NCBI GenBank assembly: GCA_023396555.1
Contig: JAEWWC010000134.1
Span: 1-19,540 of the forward strand
DNA: 19,540 bases
Direction of reading: 5' to 3'
Source of the DNA: Bacillota bacterium
GTDB taxonomy: Bacteria > Bacillota > Clostridia > Christensenellales > SZUA-584
The position numbers were made by a program, and so were the translations under genes. The notes under the pieces are model-generated. The model made no database searches and was not told the DNA's origin. It saw only the letters and a program-made list of their open reading frames with translations. Shown here piece by piece: positions 1 through 6,633 of the stretch (the stretch's first letter is position 1; the number at the start of each line of letters is the position of its first letter).

Positions 1-13
1 ACCACCGCTCATA

Positions 14-118
14 CCCCTTCGGGGCACGCGAGGGACTCGTCCCTTGAGAATCCCACTGAAAATGCCATGTTCATGGCATTTTCACATGTCTTTTCCCACT
101 TTTCTTCAAGAAAAGTGG
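14..118. repeat. Run of four short palindromes
   Basis: Four inverted repeats follow one another. CCCC-TTC-GGGG is at 14-24. AGGGAC-TC-GTCCCT is at 31-44. A perfect repeat with 13-base arms (TGAAAATGCCATG, then its complement) and a two-base centre is at 57-84. A repeat with 11-base arms (CCACTTTTCTT, then its complement) and a one-base centre is at 96-118. Stacks like this outside genes are typical of dispersed REP- or MITE-like elements. They could also be the terminator region of an upstream gene, but no long T-run follows the arms. Assignment to a repeat family is inference, because one copy is visible. Confidence 0.6.
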
Positions 119-305
119 CGAGGGTCCGGCGGCAGCGCCCCTGGAAGTGGATTTGTCATCAAGCTGCGCCAATCATGCAGGCTCTGGCATTATTTTCACA
201 AATTGAAATATGCCATCACTGTAACATACACCTTCGGCCAATACAACCGATACTTCTTTCTCCGTCCGTGAAATTGTTTGCGGTATGTTATTCACGGGGC
301 ATATA

Positions 306-314
306 TGTTAGAAT
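306..314 (+). promoter_or_regulatory. Extended -10 promoter candidate for the acetyltransferase gene
   Basis: TGTTAGAAT fits an extended -10 element (TG, one base, TAGAAT), about 35 bases before the start codon at 350. No good -35 box stands 16-18 bases upstream, which extended -10 promoters do not need. The call rests on sequence alone. Confidence 0.35.
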
Positions 315-349
315 AATACAAGACATTATCAGCGAGGATAAACACACAT

Positions 350-865
350 ATGAATATCAGCTTGGGCTGCATCGGGCCGGAAGACCTACCGGCCATCGCC
401 AAACTCGCCGACAACCGCGCCATCGCCGCAATGACAAACAACCTGCCGCACCCGTATACCGAGGCGCACGCAAAGCAGTGGTTCGACTACGTGCAAAGCC
501 ACGACTGCGAGCACGTATTCAAGATCTGCGGGCGCAATAAGCTGATGGGCGTGCTCGGTCTGGTCCACGAGGCGGACCACAGCCGCGCGGAGCTGGGCTA
601 CTGGCTGGGCGAGCCGTACTGGAACAAAGGTTATGCCACTGAAGCCGTATCCATGGCCGTCGCCTACGCTTTCGGCGTGCTGGGCGTGCGCCGCGTGTAC
701 TCACGCTGCTACGCCGTCAATCAGGCGTCCCGGCGCGTGCTGGAGAAAAGCGGTTTTTCGAAGGAGGGCTGCCTGCCTCAACACCACGAATGCATGGGCG
801 TCGTGCACGACGTGCTGTACTACGGCATGCTCAAAGAGAAATACGATTCGCTCCACAGCAAATAG
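350..865 (+). CDS. GNAT-family N-acetyltransferase, RimJ/RimL-like
   Basis: Predicted acetyl-CoA-dependent N-acetyltransferase of 171 residues, a usual size for the RimJ/RimL-type GNAT branch, acting in the cytoplasm. The fold is visible as an early beta-alpha segment (GPEDLPAIAKLADN), a central strand (LMGVLGLVHE), then the acetyl-CoA-binding motif A region (LGEPYWNKGYATEAVSMAV). The C-terminal signature is NQASRRVLEKSGFSKEG, the N-x-x-S-x-x-x-x-x-K-x-G-F pattern common to this branch. The ATG at 350 has GAGGA at 334-338, a rather long 11-base spacing. It is followed after 72 bases by the phosphorylase gene on the same strand. The substrate cannot be told: members acetylate ribosomal-protein N-termini, amino acids, antibiotics or other amines. 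The family call is firm and the specific role unknown. Confidence 0.9.
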   Translation: MNISLGCIGPEDLPAIAKLADNRAIAAMTNNLPHPYTEAHAKQWFDYVQSHDCEHVFKICGRNKLMGVLGLVHEADHSRAELGYWLGEPYWNKGYATEAVSMAVAYAFGVLGVRRVYSRCYAVNQASRRVLEKSGFSKEGCLPQHHECMGVVHDVLYYGMLKEKYDSLHSK

Positions 866-937
866 CACAAAAACGTAAAGCGCGGCTCATGTGGGAATAG
901 CGGTCGCGCAAATATTCGGGTAAAGGATGGGATCATT

Positions 938-2242
938 ATGAACATGTACCATATCATCGCGAAAAAAAGGGACGGCGGCAAGCTCTCCGCTGAAGAAATC
1001 GGCTTCTTTATCAGCGGCTATGTGGCGGGAACGATTCCCGACTATCAGGCATCGGCGCTGCTGATGGCGATGTTCATCCGCGGTCTGGACGACGAGGAAA
1101 CGGCGCAGCTCACGCAGGCGATGACGGACTCGGGCGACAAGGCAGATCTGTCTTCGCTCGGTCCCGTTGCCGACAAGCACTCCACTGGCGGCGTCGCGGA
1201 CACCACCACGCTGGTCGTGGTGCCGCTCGTCTGCGCGTGCGGGCTCAAGGTCGCCAAGATGTCGGGGCGCGGCCTCGGGCACACCGGCGGCACGCTGGAT
1301 AAGCTGGAATCCATCCCCGGCGTCACCGTCGCGCTCTCGATGGAGCGCTTCATGGATCAGGTGCGCACCATCGGCGGCGCAGTGATGGGGCAGACGATGA
1401 GCCTGTGTCCCGCGGATAAGATGCTGTACGCCCTGCGCGACGTCACCGCCACCGTGGAGAGCATACCGCTGATCGCCAGCAGCATCATGAGCAAAAAGCT
1501 GGCCTCGGGTGCGCAGACCATCGTGCTGGACGTCAAAACGGGCAACGGTGCGTTTATGGCGGATCCGAACGACGCTCGCTCGCTCGCCCGGGCAATGGTC
1601 AGCATCGGCAAAAGCGCAGGCCGCAACATTTCCGCCATCATCAGCGACATGAGCCAGCCGCTGGGCTATGCGGTGGGCAACGCGCTTGAGGTCGTCGAAG
1701 CCATCGACGTGCTGTCTGGCCGCGCGGACGGTGATCTGCTCACAGTCTCCCTGGCGCTGGCGGAAAAGCTGCTGTGCCTCGGCGGTGCGGCATCGAGCGG
1801 GGAATTGGCAAGAAATATGCTGCGGGAATCGCTGAACAACGGAAAGGCCCTTGAAAAGCTGGGCGAGATTATCGCGGCCCAGGGCGGCGACCCCCACGTG
1901 ATCCGCGATACATCGCTGATGCCGCGGGCCCGCATTATCCACACGGTGTCCGCATCTTCGGACGGCGTCGTCAGCAGCATGGACTGCCGCGGCCTGGGCG
2001 AAGCAGCCGGAGCGCTCGGCGCCGGGCGCGTCACGAAGGACGATATCATCGACCCCGCCGTCGGCTTCATCGTCAAAAAACGCATCGGTGATCAGGTGTC
2101 CAAAGGCGACGCGCTGTTCGAGATCCACGCCAACAGCGAGGAAAAGCTGAAAGAAGCCATCCGGACCCTTCCGCATTGCGTCACAATAACGGACAGCGCG
2201 AACAAACCCGAGCTGATACCGAATCGCGACATATGTGTATAA
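938..2242 (+). CDS. pdp: Pyrimidine-nucleoside phosphorylase
   Basis: Catalyses reversible phosphorolysis of thymidine, deoxyuridine or uridine to the base plus (deoxy)ribose-1-phosphate, in cytoplasmic nucleoside salvage. The 434 residues match the usual length of the Pdp/DeoA family. Family signatures are present: KHSTGGVADTTTL (phosphate site) and SGRGLGHTGGTLDKLE, then a C-terminal domain with AVGFIVKKRIGDQVSKGDAL. Pdp and DeoA differ mainly in specificity, which cannot be decided here; pdp is chosen because Firmicutes usually carry this broad-specificity form. ATG 938 is preceded by AAAGGA at a 9-10 base spacing; ATG 944 is also possible. No other deo genes are adjacent. The stop codon lies inside a DnaA box (2234-2242), so the gene end doubles as replication-control DNA. 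Confidence 0.93.
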   Translation: MNMYHIIAKKRDGGKLSAEEIGFFISGYVAGTIPDYQASALLMAMFIRGLDDEETAQLTQAMTDSGDKADLSSLGPVADKHSTGGVADTTTLVVVPLVCACGLKVAKMSGRGLGHTGGTLDKLESIPGVTVALSMERFMDQVRTIGGAVMGQTMSLCPADKMLYALRDVTATVESIPLIASSIMSKKLASGAQTIVLDVKTGNGAFMADPNDARSLARAMVSIGKSAGRNISAIISDMSQPLGYAVGNALEVVEAIDVLSGRADGDLLTVSLALAEKLLCLGGAASSGELARNMLRESLNNGKALEKLGEIIAAQGGDPHVIRDTSLMPRARIIHTVSASSDGVVSSMDCRGLGEAAGALGAGRVTKDDIIDPAVGFIVKKRIGDQVSKGDALFEIHANSEEKLKEAIRTLPHCVTITDSANKPELIPNRDICV

Positions 2243-2262
2243 CTTGTGGATAGTGTGTATAA
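2234..2262 (-). promoter_or_regulatory. Cluster of three DnaA boxes
   Basis: Three DnaA boxes read on the minus strand: TTATACACA (complement of 2234-2242), CTATCCACA (complement of 2245-2253) and TTATACACA (complement of 2254-2262). The first and third fit the TTATNCACA consensus exactly; the middle one differs at its first base. All point the same way at 9-11 base spacing, as in origin clusters. The first overlaps the pdp stop codon. DnaA binding is inferred from consensus. Confidence 0.7.
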
Positions 2263-2504
2263 CCCCTGTTATAAGTGGCGATTTTCCGGGTCAAAAACTG
2301 CGAAATTGATGTTCAAACGGGGCTATGTCTTTGATTTTGGCATAAAACAGCGTCGAAAATCGTCGATAATTAATAGATACGTAATAAATCCGTAATATAT
2401 TGAATATTCAGTTTATTTTGGCGTCTGCTGCGCTGATACGCAAATTGTCATCATTTATGCCGGTCCACTATAATGGAACCATACTCAAGCATAATGGGGC
2501 ATAA
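2243..2504. other. AT-rich intergenic segment, possible origin element
   Basis: This non-coding gap follows the DnaA-box trio. It contains a tandem 10-base repeat (CGTCGAAAAT at 2351-2360, CGTCGATAAT at 2361-2370) and two copies of CGTAATA (2380-2386, 2391-2397). From about 2361 to 2418 it is markedly AT-rich compared with the flanking genes. The right end carries the promoter of the next gene. Boxes, short repeats and AT-rich DNA are the ingredients of an origin unwinding region. Whether it unwinds is inference; it could equally be a DnaA-titration or regulatory site. Confidence 0.5.
2445..2474 (+). promoter_or_regulatory. Sigma-A-type promoter for the NlpC/P60 gene
   Basis: TTGTCA (2445-2450) and TATAAT (2469-2474) are separated by 18 bases. 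They give a start near 2481 and a leader of about 25 bases before ATG 2505. Sequence match only, but both boxes are close to consensus. Confidence 0.6.
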
Positions 2505-3701
2505 ATGTTTAAGAAACTGGCGGTGCTGTTTTTGGCGGCAGTGCTGGCGCTGAATCTCTATCCCGGCGCGGCACAGGCTGCAGGCGACAACGGCTTACTC
2601 AAAATAGGGGATTCCGACGAATATGTATCGGAGCTGCAGGAGCGGCTCAGAGAGCTCGGCTATCTTACCAGCCCGCCCACGGGTTATTTCGGCACCGTCA
2701 CGCAGCAGGCCATCATAGAATATCAGGAAGACCACGATTTAAAAGCGGACGGCAAAGCCGGCCCGAATACGCTTCAAGCCATCATGGGTCGTCAATTTGC
2801 ATTGCCCTTAGGTCAGCAAGGCGGCGAAAATTTGAGTGCCGACGCCTGCTACCCGGGGGACAAGGGCAGCGCCGTGGCCTCGCTGCAGCAGCGCCTGTTC
2901 GAACTGGAATACTACGAATACACCAGCATCACCGGATACTACGGGCCGGTCACCAAGCAGGCAGTGGAACGCTTTCAGCGCACCAACGGCCTTGCTGTCG
3001 ACGGAATCGCCGGTCCGGGAACCTTGTCGCTGCTGACTTCCGATAAGGCACAGTATTTCTGCCTGTATCCGGGAGACAGGGGCAGCGATGTAAAAACACT
3101 GCAGAAGCGGCTCAATGAGCTGGGATATCTCAAAGGCGCGGTGACGGGATATTTCGGAACAGCCACGCAAAAAGCGCTGAAGGAATTTCAGGCGCAGAAT
3201 GGCTTGTCAGCAGACGCGCTGGCAGGAAAAGATACTCGCGCTTTGCTATATGCAAGCAGCGTCCCCCGATGGGATAATATTTCACGGATCTCGGACGGCG
3301 TTTCTTCCACAATGCCGGACTCGTCCGTGGATAAAATGCTCAGCTTTGCGGGGGCGCAGCGGGATAAGAAATATGTCTATCTGTCTGAAGGCCCCAGCAC
3401 TTTTGACTCGTCAGGGTTTATCTGCTACGTACTTCGGTATATGGGCCTTAACACATCCCGTCTCAGCGCTGCCAGCTTGTCCGCTGTGGATAAATGGGTT
3501 AAAATATCCGATCTAGACGCGCTGTTGCCGGGAGACCTGCTGTTCTTCAGCCCCAGCGGAAGCCAGAAAATAAGCCACACCGGCGTATTCTTAGGCGGAG
3601 ATCAGTTCATCCATGCCAGCTCCAGCGCCGGCTGCGTCAAGGTGAGTCGTCTGTCCGGTTATTATGCGGACAGCTTCGCCACAGCCCGGCGTATATTCTA
3701 A
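2505..3701 (+). CDS. Secreted peptidoglycan-binding protein with NlpC/P60 domain lacking the catalytic Cys
   Basis: A 398-residue exported cell-wall protein. Residues 1-26 form a signal peptide (KK, hydrophobic core, AQA cleavage motif). Three PG_binding_1 repeats follow at about 33-94, 115-177 and 187-249, each with the L-Q-x-R-L-x-E-L and G-x-x-G-P/K-x-T pattern. An NlpC/P60 domain fills about 275-398. Active members cut peptide bonds in the peptidoglycan stem using Cys-His-His in a D-C-S-G-F/L motif. Here the motif reads TFDSSGFICY, so the nucleophile position is Ser302 (codon TCG, 3408-3410). The histidines appear kept (His358 in ISHTG, His370 in FIHAS). It may be a non-catalytic wall-binding protein or a Ser variant. 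A promoter lies upstream and a hairpin plus T-tract downstream. It separates two DnaA-box clusters and contains box-like sequences. Confidence 0.88.
   Translation: MFKKLAVLFLAAVLALNLYPGAAQAAGDNGLLKIGDSDEYVSELQERLRELGYLTSPPTGYFGTVTQQAIIEYQEDHDLKADGKAGPNTLQAIMGRQFALPLGQQGGENLSADACYPGDKGSAVASLQQRLFELEYYEYTSITGYYGPVTKQAVERFQRTNGLAVDGIAGPGTLSLLTSDKAQYFCLYPGDRGSDVKTLQKRLNELGYLKGAVTGYFGTATQKALKEFQAQNGLSADALAGKDTRALLYASSVPRWDNISRISDGVSSTMPDSSVDKMLSFAGAQRDKKYVYLSEGPSTFDSSGFICYVLRYMGLNTSRLSAASLSAVDKWVKISDLDALLPGDLLFFSPSGSQKISHTGVFLGGDQFIHASSSAGCVKVSRLSGYYADSFATARRIF
3326..3334 (-). promoter_or_regulatory. DnaA-box-like site inside the NlpC/P60 gene
   Basis: CGTGGATAA is the complement of TTATCCACG, one base from the DnaA-box consensus, in the same orientation as the boxes near dnaA. 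It lies in coding sequence, so it may be chance. Confidence 0.35.
3485..3493 (-). promoter_or_regulatory. Perfect DnaA box inside the NlpC/P60 gene
   Basis: TGTGGATAA is the exact complement of the consensus TTATCCACA. It encodes part of SAVDKW in the NlpC/P60 domain and lies about 340 bases before the boxes in the dnaA leader, in the same orientation as most of them. Binding is inferred. Confidence 0.5.
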
Positions 3702-3705
3702 TTAC

Positions 3706-3756
3706 TCAGCCTTATCTGGACATAAACAGGCTGAATATGACATTTTTTCTTTTTTT
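3706..3756 (+). terminator. Probable terminator after the NlpC/P60 gene
   Basis: TCAGCCT (3706-3712) and AGGCTGA (3728-3734) form a 7-bp stem with a 15-base loop, starting 4 bases after the stop codon. A T-rich tract follows at 3743-3756. The loop is long and 8 bases separate stem from T-tract, so it is a weak-to-moderate intrinsic terminator candidate that would isolate dnaA from upstream transcription. Confidence 0.45.
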
Positions 3757-3767
3757 GTAGCTTCCGC

Positions 3768-3796
3768 TTGAGCCTCTTCATAGATTGTGATAGAAT
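3768..3796 (+). promoter_or_regulatory. dnaA promoter
   Basis: TTGAGC (3768-3773) and TAGAAT (3791-3796) have the ideal 17-base spacing. The predicted start is near 3803, giving a leader of about 125 bases with the DnaA boxes at 3822-3854 just downstream. That placement suits autorepression by DnaA, as known for dnaA in other bacteria. Confidence 0.65.
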
Positions 3797-3821
3797 ATAA
3801 AAGCCGTAAGAAACGCTCATC

Positions 3822-3854
3822 TTATCCACATAATGTGGATAAGTCAGTGGATAA
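3822..3854. promoter_or_regulatory. DnaA boxes in the dnaA leader
   Basis: Two perfect consensus boxes stand head to head with a 3-base spacer: TTATCCACA (3822-3830, plus) and TGTGGATAA (3834-3842, minus). A third, AGTGGATAA (3846-3854, minus orientation, one mismatch), follows after 3 bases. This is the best DnaA-binding cluster in the window. It should serve as part of oriC and as the operator for dnaA autoregulation. An open reading frame runs through it, but the true dnaA start is downstream. Confidence 0.8.
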
Positions 3855-3927
3855 AGCAACAGGTTTCAGTGGTTTCGTGCGTAATTACGTGCGTCATTAT
3901 CTTTTTTTTTCTATAGAGGTGCGTGGA

Positions 3928-5286
3928 GTGGACACATTTTTGGCGATCTGGGAAAAATCTTTGGAAATACTCAAGCAGGAACTGGCCAGTGTCCGTTATG
4001 ATACGTGGATCAAAACGCTCTCACCTGTCAAGAGAGTCAATTCGGATTTCTATTTTCAGACGCTCAATCCGGTCCACAAAGAGCTTGTAGAAAAGAGCTA
4101 TAAAAACCTGATCGTCAACGCCATGACCATAACGGCGGATATTCTCGATTACAACGAGAACGTCAACGTTTATTTTCTGGACCATGAAGAAGCGGCCAAA
4201 TTCCGGCAGCCGGTTCCCAGCGTCAATGAAAACCAAAGCGGTACGCGCTCCACGCTCAACCCTGCATACACTTTTGATACGTTCGTGGTGGGCAGCTCCA
4301 ATGAGTTCGCACATGCCGCCGCGGTGGCTGTCGCCGAAAATCCTGGTCATACCTACAACCCGCTGTTTATTTACGGAAAGACCGGCCTTGGTAAAACGCA
4401 CCTGATGCAAGCGATCGCCAATTACATCACCGATCAGAACGCTTCGGCCACCGTGATGTTCGTCAAGAGCGAGCCATTCTTGAACGACCTCATCACGGCC
4501 ATACGCACCTCCAAAACGGAAGAGTTCAGAAAGCGATACCGCAAGGCGGACGTGCTGCTCATAGACGATATACAGTTCATCGCGGGCAAGGAGAGCACGC
4601 AGGAGGAGTTTTTCCATACATTCAACGACCTGTATGAGAACAACAAGCAGATCATACTTTCATCGGACAAGCCCCCAAAGGAGATATCCAAGCTCGAAGA
4701 GCGGCTGCAGTCCCGCTTCGAGGGCGGGCTGATCGCTGACATCCAGCCGCCCAACTACGAGACCAAATTGGCCATACTGATGAAAAAGGCCAAGGATATC
4801 ACAGGCAAGAATGGCCTCAAGTGCGACATCAGCCACGAGATACTGGATCTGATCGCCACTAAGGTATCCTCCAACATCCGTTCGCTGGAGGGCGCTTTAA
4901 AGAAGATCATCGCTTATACGGCGCTTAACGGGCGTTCTCCCAACCTGATGGAAGCCGAGGTCGCGATACGCGATTTTCTGACGTCCACGACCACAAGGCG
5001 CATTACACCCAAGCAGATACTGCAGATGGTGTGCGAATATTATGAGATATCCGAAGAAGAGATATCCAGCAATAAAAAGAACCAGGGTGTCGCCTATCCG
5101 CGCCAGATCGCGATGTATCTGACCCGGCGGTTGATGGACATGTCATACAAAGCCATCGCCGAAATATACGGCAAGAGTGATCACACCACTGTCAAGCACG
5201 CGTACGAGAAGATTGAGAAGGAGATTTCCACCAGCTTCGAGACGAAGATACTTGTGGATGACTTTATTGCCAAGCTGAAGGATTAA
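3928..5286 (+). CDS. dnaA: Chromosomal replication initiator protein DnaA
   Basis: AAA+ ATPase that binds DnaA boxes, opens oriC and helps load the replicative helicase. From the chosen GTG it has 452 residues, the family norm. Domain I starts at once (DTFLAIWEKSLEILKQEL). Domain III carries Walker A GKTGLGKT at 150-157 and Walker B LLIDDIQF near 210-217. Domain IV ends with the DNA-binding signature KSDHTTVKHAYEKIEKE. The frame stays open upstream to 3787, but GTG 3928 is preferred because AGAGGTG (3915-3921) is 6 bases away, the N-terminus aligns with the family, and the upstream stretch is the promoter and DnaA boxes. The stop codon overlaps a DnaA-box-like site (5286-5294). The pairing with dnaN is standard, but the surroundings are not. 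Confidence 0.98.
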   Translation: MDTFLAIWEKSLEILKQELASVRYDTWIKTLSPVKRVNSDFYFQTLNPVHKELVEKSYKNLIVNAMTITADILDYNENVNVYFLDHEEAAKFRQPVPSVNENQSGTRSTLNPAYTFDTFVVGSSNEFAHAAAVAVAENPGHTYNPLFIYGKTGLGKTHLMQAIANYITDQNASATVMFVKSEPFLNDLITAIRTSKTEEFRKRYRKADVLLIDDIQFIAGKESTQEEFFHTFNDLYENNKQIILSSDKPPKEISKLEERLQSRFEGGLIADIQPPNYETKLAILMKKAKDITGKNGLKCDISHEILDLIATKVSSNIRSLEGALKKIIAYTALNGRSPNLMEAEVAIRDFLTSTTTRRITPKQILQMVCEYYEISEEEISSNKKNQGVAYPRQIAMYLTRRLMDMSYKAIAEIYGKSDHTTVKHAYEKIEKEISTSFETKILVDDFIAKLKD

Positions 5287-5305
5287 GTGGATAAGCTGTT
5301 GATAC
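5286..5305 (-). promoter_or_regulatory. DnaA-box-like pair at the dnaA stop codon
   Basis: AGTGGATAA (5286-5294, complement TTATCCACT) is one mismatch from consensus. TGTTGATAC (5297-5305, complement GTATCAACA) has two. They read on the minus strand and open the dnaA-dnaN spacer. The second is weak on its own. Confidence 0.45.
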
Positions 5306-5432
5306 TTTTTCCGCCCTTTTTCGGCGGAGCAGAACTTGTCCCACCTGTGTCAACGGTATCCCCTCCATCAGCCCTTCATGAGCCCGAAGCTTGTCCCAGA
5401 CAAAAATCGCTTCACAGCGGCAAAAAACGAGG

Positions 5433-5480
5433 TTTTCCACATTATCAACATATACTACTACGACTGATACTATCTAATTA
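5433..5480 (+). promoter_or_regulatory. Putative oriC unwinding element: tandem DnaA boxes plus DnaA-trio-like track
   Basis: TTTTCCACA (5433-5441) and TTATCAACA (5442-5450) abut directly, each one mismatch from consensus. After one base comes a run of triplets from 5452: ATA CTA CTA CGA CTG ATA CTA. On the complementary strand, read 3' to 5', this includes GAT repeats, the DnaA-trio motif described for the basal unwinding system in Bacillus subtilis. An AT-rich stretch follows (5471-5482). Box order, abutting position and polarity match that model. This is the most likely strand-opening site in the window, though unwinding itself is not shown by sequence. Confidence 0.7.
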
Positions 5481-5526
5481 ACTGGTAATACCGCCTCCAC
5501 GGGCGTAATATTTAAGGAGCGAGGAA

Positions 5527-6633
5527 ATGAGGATACTTTGTAACAAGAGCGAGTTGCAAAAAAGCGTGAATACTGTCGTCAAGGCGGTGCCAATAAAATC
5601 TCCCGTATACCTTCTTGAAGGGATTCGCATGCAGGCGAAGGATGAAACGCTGACGTTGTTCGGAAGTGACGGCACGCTGTCCATCAAATGCACGCAGGAA
5701 GCCAGCGTTATAGAACCGGGAGAAGTGGTGCTGACCGCTAAGATATTCAATGAGCTGCTGTCTAAGTTCGACGAATGCGAGATCACGCTCTACACGGAAG
5801 GAAACAACGTGGTGATGGAATGCGGCTCTTCGCGTACCACGCTTTGTTACATGAGCGCCGAGCAGTACCCCGCTTTTCCGGAATACGATAAGGACCGAGC
5901 GATTACGCTGTTTTCAAGGCAGCTGGTTTCCATGGTCAGCCAGACAGTGTTCGCCACCTCTGTCAGCGAAGACAAGCCGATACTCACCGGTATTCTGCTG
6001 GAACATGAAGACAGCAAGTTCAGAATGGTGGCGCTGGACGGATACCGGTTGGCAATCCGGCAGGAAAGCATGCCGGTTGACATCAGCGTCAAGGACGTGG
6101 TGGTGCCGGCAAAATCGATGCGCGAAGTGGCGCATATCATTCCGGACGATGACACAAGCGTCAACGTTTATGCCTCGGAGAACATGATCAGCGTGCTGTG
6201 CGGCAGCGTCGAGATCGTCACGCGCGTGCTCCAGGGCGATTATGTGAAGTATAAAAGCATACTGCCGGCCGAACATGCAACAAGAATGATCGTCGCGCGG
6301 CAGTCGCTGCTGAACAGCCTGGAGAGGGCCAGCATACTGGCACGCCAGTCGAAAACAAATCTGGTCAACCTGAAAATCGACAAGGATATGCTGACTATCA
6401 CGTCGGATTCTGAAGTGGGAAAGGTGCGAGAACAGGTCGGCATCAGCCTGACGGGCAAGAATCTCGATATCGCGTTCAACGCGCGCTATCTGCTCGATGT
6501 GCTCAAAGAAGTGGAGGATGAGGAGATCGTGATGGATTTCAACACCAATATCAGTCCGTGCGTCATCCATCCGCTCAAGGGTGACAGCTATCTGTATCTG
6601 GTGTTGCCGGTCAAAACGAACACCGTTAACTAA
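5527..6633 (+). CDS. dnaN: DNA polymerase III beta subunit (sliding clamp)
   Basis: The 368-residue beta clamp forms a ring dimer around DNA, tethers DNA polymerase III and serves as a docking platform for other replication proteins. Length and content fit the family. The N-terminal domain begins MRILCNKSELQKSVNTVVKAV. The middle domain has DGYRLAIRQESMPV, and the C-terminal end is HPLKGDSYLYLVLPVKT, the usual closing motif. ATG 5527 has AAGGAG at 5514-5519 with 7-base spacing. It sits 240 bases after dnaA, with the putative unwinding element between them. It may be cotranscribed with dnaA, as no separate strong promoter was seen. recF and gyrB, which usually follow, are absent. Its stop codon overlaps the stop of the convergent membrane-protein gene. 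Confidence 0.97.
   Translation: MRILCNKSELQKSVNTVVKAVPIKSPVYLLEGIRMQAKDETLTLFGSDGTLSIKCTQEASVIEPGEVVLTAKIFNELLSKFDECEITLYTEGNNVVMECGSSRTTLCYMSAEQYPAFPEYDKDRAITLFSRQLVSMVSQTVFATSVSEDKPILTGILLEHEDSKFRMVALDGYRLAIRQESMPVDISVKDVVVPAKSMREVAHIIPDDDTSVNVYASENMISVLCGSVEIVTRVLQGDYVKYKSILPAEHATRMIVARQSLLNSLERASILARQSKTNLVNLKIDKDMLTITSDSEVGKVREQVGISLTGKNLDIAFNARYLLDVLKEVEDEEIVMDFNTNISPCVIHPLKGDSYLYLVLPVKTNTVN

Larger units (their letters stand above)
1..349. other. Gene-poor left edge with stacked palindromes
   Basis: No convincing coding region is visible. Open frames here have no ribosome site at a sensible distance and no recognisable protein motif. The first 120 bases hold four consecutive inverted repeats, listed separately. 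The rest (about 120-300) is unremarkable until the promoter-like sequence just before the acetyltransferase gene. The gene to the left lies outside the window. Confidence 0.6.

Noticed and set aside
887..2176. Long minus-strand open frame (429 codons) opposite the phosphorylase gene
   Set aside because: It is antisense to a well-conserved enzyme, its protein has no recognisable motif, and GC-rich codon use explains the open frame.
3787..3927. N-terminal extension of DnaA
   Set aside because: The stretch is the transcript leader with DnaA boxes. The family N-terminus and ribosome site support GTG 3928.
5287..5481. Small open frame between dnaA and dnaN
   Set aside because: It starts on the dnaA stop, has no ribosome site and covers the origin element.
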